Assembly (NCBI GenBank): GCA_001931875.2
Contig: MSJH02000650.1
Coordinates: 62,001-126,000 of the forward strand
Reading direction: 5' to 3'
DNA from: Byssochlamys sp. IMV 00236
Taxonomy: Eukaryota > Ascomycota > Eurotiomycetes > Eurotiales > Thermoascaceae
Length of the DNA stretch: 64,000 bases
Position numbers and translations under genes: made by a program. Each line of letters starts with the position of its first letter. The first letter of the stretch is position 1. The notes below the pieces were generated by a model. The model was not told the origin of the DNA, did no database searches, and saw nothing but the letters and a program-made list of their open reading frames with translations. Below, piece after piece: positions 57,445-64,000 of this stretch.

Positions 57445-57474
57445 TGGAGATGGAGATGGAGATGGAGATGGAGA
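57445..57474. repeat. Hexanucleotide repeat (TGGAGA)5
   Basis: Five perfect tandem copies of TGGAGA in the region between BEM3 and the kelch gene. Confidence 0.9.
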
Positions 57475-57575
57475 ATGGACGAAGGTCGAGGCGTTGATCG
57501 TCTCTGCCCCATCAGGCAGGCTACGACGAATCCGGAAGTCGACCGTTATGGCTGCAGTCACGTGGTGTTCGTCTG

Positions 57576-57602
57576 TATTATTATTATTATTATTATTATT
57601 AT
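57576..57602. repeat. Trinucleotide repeat (TAT)9
   Basis: Nine tandem TAT/ATT units, followed by degenerate AT-rich sequence. Confidence 0.9.
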
Positions 57603-57834
57603 GATTATCATTATAGTATTATATCATTATATTTATATCGATAGGATAGAATCAATCAATCAGGTCGCGACAAAGAATTTCATTTCTATTGCTGGAGATA
57701 TTACCACACGATATATACAAATGCAACGTATGTGTATGATCTCCCGGACCAAAATATATTCTGCGTAAAGAAGACAAGACATTCAACCATAGCTCCTCTA
57801 TCAACCTGGAAAGCATGGCAAGATATATATATTA

Positions 57835-60501
57835 TTAAATGTTCGTATGTCCATCCATAGGCGCGCCCCCAGCTCCACTGCCCATGGGTTTGGCACTGCG
57901 TTCCCTCAGCCTCCGGCCCTCCATCAGACCACGCAGTCCACGTTTCTGGAGACCAATGACACTGCTAACATCCCCAGACCAGATCTCCTCAAACTGGCCA
58001 TCGGCATCTGTGTGACGTCGGCTTCGAAGGCCTGGACGAGCGTTCTCACCGATGATATCGGACTCCGCCTGACTATGGCTCGTCCCCGTCGATGCTGAGG
58101 TGGCAGTACTGGCATTGCTGATAGAGTCCTCGCGGTCTCGGTCCGAGGAAGGCATTCTTCGCGGCTGCTTTTTGCGAAAGCCAGTGTTGAAACGAAGCGG
58201 CAGTTCTCGAGAACTCGTTGGGTCTGCCCTACCTCCTCCTAGGCCGCCCGGCTCGGTGTCCGAAGAGTCCGATGTTAGGACACTCTGTTGACCAGTGGCG
58301 ACAGAATTCTGCCGGCTGTACTCATGCGCAGCGTGTACTCCGTTGAGAGCTTCAAGCGTACCACTTGGCCCACTGACAAAGCCTGTTCCGCGGCCTCCTC
58401 CGGCGGCCATGGCGGCCGCGTTGAAGACAGCGGCCGCATTCCTTCCGTCGAGTACTTGGTGAAGCCTTTCCACGGTGGCTTCCAAAAGACCATCGACCTG
58501 ATAGGGACGCGCAAGTTGAAGAAGTGAACATAGGATTTGCGGCGTGCACAGCGGAGAGGAGATCGGAGGAAGTGAAGACGTATAGAGATAGTAAACAAGA
58601 AGTTGGATGGTCAGGTACGTGTGAGGTAGGTAGAGAACGCGAGGACGAGATGTAGGAGCCAAGCCATGCGCAGAGGGTATCTCAAGGTTAGACATAAAAG
58701 ACGGCGGGCTTTTGATACTGGAAGCTTGATCGTTGACGAGAGTGGTAGCGACGGAATAAGCGCTGTTCTTGCGGACTGGAGGAGTGATCGTGACGACAGA
58801 ATTACGACTGGGATACATTCCAGTGGTAGGCCGCAGAGTCTCAGAATCCGAGATCCCACTGTCGGAGGATTCCCTCACGAGCTGAATGAAAAAGGGACCC
58901 CATCTGCGGCTCAGGATGCGCGAACTGACGGGTATCCGTTCTCCGCCCACGGCCTGAATTTCCATATCTGCAACCTCAATGAAGGACATGGCAAGTTTGC
59001 CCAAAGCATCCGAAGCAGAAGAGAAGGGTCTTCCTCCAGACGTCAACTGTGCCAGCTTTGGCTGAAGGGACGCAGGAACAGGAGGCGCGCTTACGGAGAC
59101 GTATCCGGATGTCGGTGCTGTCCTGCAAGGGTTATTGTACAGTCCGAACGCCTCCAGCTCAACCATACAGACGTGAGAGAAATTGATCCTCCGGTGATTG
59201 TAGTCCTCAACTAGACTCCTCTTGCGGTGCCCAAGGATCACGAACATGTTCCTGCGTTCCCACAAGACACCCCGGTTCCAACTTCCGTGGCCAAAAATTG
59301 TGCCCCCAGCGTCAATCCGGGACCACGTGAGGGTCTTCAGATCGAGCGCCCATAGAGCGTACTCCTGTTTGGAGGATGTAAGGTAGGTGCCGCTGACAAC
59401 GAAATGTCCGTTGATCACTCCGCCATTGGGAAACCTCAGACCAGGAGGGGAGGCTTGACTCTGCATTGGCTTCTCAACCAACCGGCCATCTGGAAGGCGT
59501 ATCTGAAGCTCCAGCTTCACATCCAAGAAATTGTAATTTGAGTATATAAGCATTGGCGACCCTTTACCGTCAGTATCAACTGGCGTCCGGGATGCTTCCT
59601 GGTCGGTAGACTCGGCCCCCACTTCGGAGGCGTCCATTCCTGTCAGTGGTGCTACAACACTCCGATACGCACCACAGCTTCTCCCAAGACTGGATGTCGC
59701 AGTCCACTGCAGGTTCCGGAGGTTAAAGACACTGATCTGCTCGATATAGTGGTTGGAAGCGTCTTGGCCTCCGACGACTATCATCTCTGCTCCGCCCTGG
59801 CCATCAATGTCTACGCCAATTGAGCCCTGGTGCGGAGCCGACGACGGAGGATTGTGATGAATCGCAGATAGAGGAGCGTTCGCGGACGTAAAATATGCAC
59901 TCGATGGCAATATGGTGGCACAGTGTGCATAGCGACCTTGCGGCGAACCATTTGTCGGGACCAGAGTCCACGCCCTCGTCAGGACATCAAATATATGTAT
60001 ATCTGACATGACGGTGACTTTCTCAGCCTGCGGTTCCGCGCCTGCAGAAGTACCGGCGCCAGGACTATCCTTGGAGGTAGGCGCCGGAGACATGCCTCCG
60101 TAGCAGACGAGCTTAGTGTCACCCAAAGCGCACATGCTGTGAAAATAACGGGGTGGAGGAATGTCTCCTGTGGCTTCTACCTTCGTCCAATGCCGTCGAA
60201 TCAGGTCAAGCTCATATAGATCGGATGTCAGCTGCGGACGAGTCCTCGATAGCATACGGCCACCAAAAACGTATAGCTTGTCGCCCAGAATAGTTGTTGT
60301 AGCCCCGACAAGAGCGTGAGGCTCTCTGCCTGTCGTCCTGCGTACGTTGCAGACTAACCCAGACAGATTGATAGGGCCGGCCACCGGGTTCTGCTGAGTT
60401 GCCGCAGAAGACGCTCCAGCGGCAGCTGCAGAAGCGTGCGTCGCCAGCCCATCATCCTTTCCGGCGTCTGCGCTGCTCAGACTAGACTGACTTCGAGACA
60501 T
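57835..60501 (-). CDS. Kelch-repeat protein with C-terminal BTB-like region (Ral2/Mds3-like)
   Basis: Single exon of 888 aa starting MSRSQSSLSSADAG. Kelch-type blades run from about residue 60 to 460: HALVGATTTILGDKLYVFGG, RYFHSMCALGDTKLVCYGG, GRYAHCATILPS, MIVVGGQDASNHYIEQISVF and FPNGGVINGHFVVSGTYL. A BTB-like segment follows (about 510-710, FIEVADMEIQAVGGERIPVS, YLTIQLLVYYLYTSSLPPI and LLQLARPYQVDGLLEATVER), split by a disordered insert. The C-terminus is Ser/Arg-rich. The kelch-then-BTB layout resembles S. pombe Ral2 (Ras1 pathway) and yeast Mds3/Pmd1 (nutrient and pH signalling). I cannot choose between them. Confidence 0.85.
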   Translation of the reverse strand: MSRSQSSLSSADAGKDDGLATHASAAAAGASSAATQQNPVAGPINLSGLVCNVRRTTGREPHALVGATTTILGDKLYVFGGRMLSRTRPQLTSDLYELDLIRRHWTKVEATGDIPPPRYFHSMCALGDTKLVCYGGMSPAPTSKDSPGAGTSAGAEPQAEKVTVMSDIHIFDVLTRAWTLVPTNGSPQGRYAHCATILPSSAYFTSANAPLSAIHHNPPSSAPHQGSIGVDIDGQGGAEMIVVGGQDASNHYIEQISVFNLRNLQWTATSSLGRSCGAYRSVVAPLTGMDASEVGAESTDQEASRTPVDTDGKGSPMLIYSNYNFLDVKLELQIRLPDGRLVEKPMQSQASPPGLRFPNGGVINGHFVVSGTYLTSSKQEYALWALDLKTLTWSRIDAGGTIFGHGSWNRGVLWERRNMFVILGHRKRSLVEDYNHRRINFSHVCMVELEAFGLYNNPCRTAPTSGYVSVSAPPVPASLQPKLAQLTSGGRPFSSASDALGKLAMSFIEVADMEIQAVGGERIPVSSRILSRRWGPFFIQLVRESSDSGISDSETLRPTTGMYPSRNSVVTITPPVRKNSAYSVATTLVNDQASSIKSPPSFMSNLEIPSAHGLAPTSRPRVLYLPHTYLTIQLLVYYLYTSSLPPISSPLCTPQILCSLLQLARPYQVDGLLEATVERLHQVLDGRNAAAVFNAAAMAAGGGRGTGFVSGPSGTLEALNGVHAAHEYSRQNSVATGQQSVLTSDSSDTEPGGLGGGRADPTSSRELPLRFNTGFRKKQPRRMPSSDRDREDSISNASTATSASTGTSHSQAESDIIGENARPGLRSRRHTDADGQFEEIWSGDVSSVIGLQKRGLRGLMEGRRLRERSAKPMGSGAGGAPMDGHTNI

Positions 60502-61882
60502 TGTGATATCCTAACAGGTGAAGTCCGCGGGTCACTGAGTGAGTAACAAGATCGTTCTTGTTCCCTGATACTAGAAAACTAGTAGTATTCGAGTCGCCGA
60601 GAGGAAACCGATGTCGCGATGGTTATCGAGTATATTCTTCGTGACACTCCAGAAACGTGATAAAGATGTGCGATGCGATGTTGCTTCCGCCCTCGATCTC
60701 GGCGCCGCAGCACCAGCCCCGAGGAGAATAATCGACGATATGCGTTCGATACCGGTCCGTTTCGAAAGGGCCTATTCAGATACCAACCGGTAGCGATCCC
60801 AGCGAGAGAGTACTCGAACAAATGTAATTATTCGACTGCCCCGCATACAACTGGCCTTCGGGGTCCTCAATCGTCGACGAGACCCCGGATCCAGAAGCCC
60901 AAGAGCTTCGATATCATGCAATCAATTCCGTAACCCGACGAGGACGGTATAAAGAGGCGAAGATGGTCCAGATCGTCGCGGATTCAATCGTTATCTTGTG
61001 GCCGGGGATAGGAAATAACTCGTCAACGCATCGCGCGCTAGGGACACATCAGGCAGCCGAGAGTGGGAGTTGGAGACAGGGGCTTCGTCCGTGAGGCTGG
61101 TATTTCGCCAATGAGCCCGGGTCTAACTGAGGGGGAAAAGAAGTCAGAGCTCGTGGAGCAACATTCTCCAGAGATGACAAAGACGAAATCCGAGCCAAAA
61201 TAAAGACAAGCGATGGTTTGCGATGAGGTGTGGACACGGATGGGGTTTCTCTCAGCCTCCTCCCTTCCTTGACCGCCAAAGTGTAGGGTACTACTTAGTG
61301 TACTTAGTCTAGCCGGCGCTGGCGGGATTCTCCAATAGATACAATTCGGCGAGCTTAAATGTCAGTCTCTCTGCATTCTGCAATAACACTATAGGCAGAG
61401 CCATGTCCCACTAGATAATTAGTTATATACATGGGGCTTTATAAATTGTTCTCGTGAAAGTTCGAATCTACTGGTCTTGGATAGGTGAATACACAGTACA
61501 CCGTCGCTACGTTGGTTTCTTTGTGGTTTTCTACTCTGTGACAATTGGGCTGCAAGACTGCGAAATAAATATACATGCTGAAACACGTATTTTCCGGACC
61601 GAATGGCATCTACTACTGCTAGGACTGCTACGACGATAGGCATTCCAGTGTTATAACTAGAAAGCATGACTCCCTAAGTATAGTTAATAGTTCTAAGAAT
61701 ACCGCATATACATACAGAAGGGTATTTCCGCGGACTGCACGCAAATTTTTAAATTGATAAATAATGCCAAACAACATGTGGGCATCAGAAGGCTATCATA
61801 AGGTATCAAAAGGTTATTATTCCTCCTCTTTTCATCCTCCCCTGTTCCGCCTGTCTTTTATTCAACGCTATTGGCTCGATAT
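60502..61882. other. Intergenic, 1.4 kb
   Basis: Upstream region of the kelch gene and 3' flank of the peroxiredoxin gene. Short ORFs have no recognised homology. No RNA gene was found by eye. Confidence 0.5.
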
Positions 61883-62899
61883 TCACTCCTTCTTCAGGGT
61901 GGTGTATCGGAGGTAACTGTGGATGAATACGTTAGCAATGCCTTTGCTTAAACAGTTGTGCAACTGGGACAGTGAACTTACGGCTTGACAACGCGGACAT
62001 CACCGAACTTCTTCTGGGCGTCCTCAGTGGAGACGGTGGGAGGGATGACGACGTCATCACCGGGCAGCCAGTTGATGGGAGTAGTGACACCGTTCTTGTC
62101 GGTGGTCTGGAGAGCATCAACGACACGGAGGACCTCGGCGGTGTTACGGCCAGTGGAGGCGGGGTAGCTGATGATCAGACGGATCTTCTTCTTGGGGTCG
62201 ATAACGAAGACGGAACGGATGGTGAGGGCAATGCCTATTCAACGTTAGCGGCCCGTTCTTAGCAATGGCACAATGGATAGGGATAGGTACCCTTCTGGTC
62301 GACGTTGGTGGTGTCATCGTAGTCAACCATGTCGTAGAGGTGGGCGACCTTGCGCTCGGGGTCGGAGATGATGGGGAACTTGAGGTTGGAGCCGGTAACC
62401 TCATCAATGTCCTTGATCCACTCCTTGTGGGAGTCGATGTTGTTGGCGCTCTAGGTGACAATCAGTCCTGTCCGCTGAGGTTCCTATTCACAATTTAACT
62501 CACCAGACCGATGAGCTTGACACCACGAGCAGCGAACTCAGGCTCGAGCTTGGCGAAGGCACCGAGCTCGGTGGTACAGATGGGGGTGAAGTCATCCTAG
62601 TATGAAAAACCCCAGGTCAGCAATGTCCTTTCTCCTCCTCGACAGACGCGGGGCGTTGCGCGAACGAGGTTCCATATAGGCCGCAGTGTAGACTTACGGG
62701 ATGGGAGAAGAGGACGACCCAGTTGTCACCGATGAACTCGTGGAAGTTGATCTTTCCGCCGGTGGTCTCAGCGTCGAAGTTGGGGGCGATGGAGCCGAGA
62801 CGGAGACTGTACGACCGTTTTAATCAGTAATTGAGTCCTCTCGCGGTGAGGGGAACCGTCAGGATGTACTTACGGGGCAGCACGCTGTTCCTGAGCCAT
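61883..62899 (-). CDS. prx1: 1-Cys peroxiredoxin (Prx6/Prx1 type)
   Basis: Six exons on the minus strand: 62899-62874, 62806-62698, 62596-62504, 62450-62291, 62234-61982 and 61916-61883 (224 aa). It reduces hydrogen peroxide and organic peroxides through a single peroxidatic cysteine. Exon joins give LFSHPDDFTPICTTELGAFA with Cys52 and the preceding Pro/Thr of the active site. The Prx6-type blocks WIKDIDEVTGSNLKFPIISD, HLYDMVDYDD, IRSVFVIDPKKKIRLIISYP, STGRNTAEVLRVVDALQ and NWLPGDDVVIPPTV follow; the length matches cytosolic 1-Cys enzymes. No presequence is seen, so a cytosolic location is favoured over the mitochondrial one of yeast Prx1. Exons 1 and 6 are very short (26 and 34 nt). Confidence 0.95.
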
Positions 62900-64000
62900 T
62901 GTGAATTATTGACGTCTGTACCGGTATATGTTCCACGGACGAAAACAGGGGAGAGAGAGCTGGTGAAGTAGAAGAAAGAGAAGACGATAGTTCCGTAGTA
63001 GTAGTAGCAGCGGGAGAGGCTCAAGATAAAAAGCAGCTGGCAACCCCTCTCCCCAACTCCACAAGCCCAAACATCCAGCAATTGAGCTTCTCCGTCCGTT
63101 CATCCCCTCGTTCGCAATCACGCAATCCGCTGCCGCCCTAGAGATAAGGCATCTGATTGGTCCCCGGTGAGGCCATCCATAGTGGGCTGTTTAGTGCGGT
63201 CGAGCGCCTCCATTATTGTCCATATGTCTGCTGTTTGGGAAGCAGACAGATGAGGTGAATTGGGGGAGCTATTGCAATTTGGCTCCAGTTCGCTGCAAAC
63301 CAGTGAATATTATTGCGGCATGCCAGCGATGACAATAATAATCGGCCGTCTGGTTTATGCAGATAATTAGCTCTTCCCAGCTTCAGCACATCCGACATCG
63401 CTCGCGGCCTCATTGATTTCCCCTCATCACCACATCCCACTTAATATCCCTGATATTACGATTAAAAAAAATAATTAAATAAGTACAAAAATCTCTCCAG
63501 CAATATTACTATGAACTATTCAGTTCAAGCCGATCAACACTCTTTCTTTGCCCTCACAGCGGGGTCGGATGGATAGTATAGAGAACGTACTCGTACAACA
63601 GATCCCGCTTCGGCCGAATAAGTAAGACGGCTGCTCATTATTTCGCGCCATCGCGACCAATCCAAAGGTCCGCAGATGGCGCAATACCAAGGACCTGCGT
63701 GTTCCTTTGACTAGTTATATTAGCATGTTCTCTGGGATAAGGCACGCAATTCAGTCGTTCGTATTGTGTGCAGCTGCATGTGACCCTCAGATCATAAGAA
63801 CCCTGGCAGGTATTGCGGCCATGGGATATGGCACAGTGTAATAACAATAACTACTGTTGGTTTTCGAAACGCTGGCTGTAGAGTAGGTAATTGGGGCTGC
63901 GAGGTTGATTACTCTGCTGTTCAGGAAGTAACAATAATAGTTCACTATAACTTGACTCTACATGCACTACTAACATACCAATGGAGACCCACCCAGACTC
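62900..64000. other. Intergenic to window end, 1.1 kb
   Basis: Peroxiredoxin promoter and leader, then AT-rich sequence with no supported gene. Confidence 0.5.

Larger units (their letters stand above)
56762..57834. other. Intergenic, 1.1 kb with microsatellites
   Basis: BEM3 promoter/leader and the kelch gene 3' flank. Contains (TGGAGA)5 at 57445-57474 and (TAT)9 at 57576-57602. No gene is supported. Confidence 0.5.

Overview
The window is chromosomal DNA from a filamentous ascomycete of the order Eurotiales, most likely Aspergillus or a close relative. This rests on many short introns (about 48-120 nt, GTaagt-like donors, CTAAC-type branch sites), closely spaced genes on both strands, and protein families whose sequences look Aspergillus-like (Slt11, Erg6, Mzm1, zuotin, Bem3). 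I did the splicing by hand. Every intron-containing model below was checked for phase, and exon totals are multiples of three unless stated. One assembly gap of 244 N lies at 47629-47872.

Layout. 0-4.4 kb: an uncharacterised PPPY-motif protein and the RBM39/Rsd1-type splicing factor. 4.4-8.5 kb: a gene-free tract holding at least two decayed partial copies of the coiled-coil gene that follows at 8.5-9.9 kb. 10.8-17.4 kb: a PP2C phosphatase, a PD-(D/E)XK/Uma2-like protein and an M19 membrane dipeptidase. 18.5-27.1 kb: phosphatidylinositol synthase (PIS1), 3-isopropylmalate dehydrogenase (LEU2), APC10/DOC1 and mitochondrial phosphatidylserine decarboxylase (PSD1). 27.7-37.4 kb: a Herp/Usa1-like ubiquitin-domain membrane protein, a histidine-phosphatase-fold protein resembling TFIIIC subunit Tfc7, ribosomal protein uS8 (RPS22), sterol C-24 methyltransferase (ERG6) and the splicing factor SLT11. 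37.9-46.8 kb: MZM1 and zuotin (divergent), a dienelactone-hydrolase-like/SnoaL-like fusion, a ubiquitin C-terminal hydrolase and an Fmp42-like MFS transporter. 47.1-48.1 kb: a second PD-(D/E)XK-like gene cut by the gap. 49.0-62.9 kb: BUD23 and SVP26 (divergent), the RhoGAP BEM3, a kelch/BTB-like protein and a 1-Cys peroxiredoxin.

Most genes are housekeeping and I see no biosynthetic cluster, transposon or CRISPR. Three membrane-lipid genes (PIS1, PSD1, ERG6) lie within 17 kb, and two splicing factors (RSD1, SLT11) are present, but I see no evidence of operon-like coupling. The most distinctive signals are (1) a long imperfect inverted repeat inside the unusually long third-from-last exon junction intron of RPS22, predicted to fold the intron back on itself; (2) a tandem family of a coiled-coil gene with two decayed upstream copies; (3) a 21-22 bp phased degenerate minisatellite upstream of PIS1; and (4) an Asn where the catalytic Asp is expected in the UCH protease.
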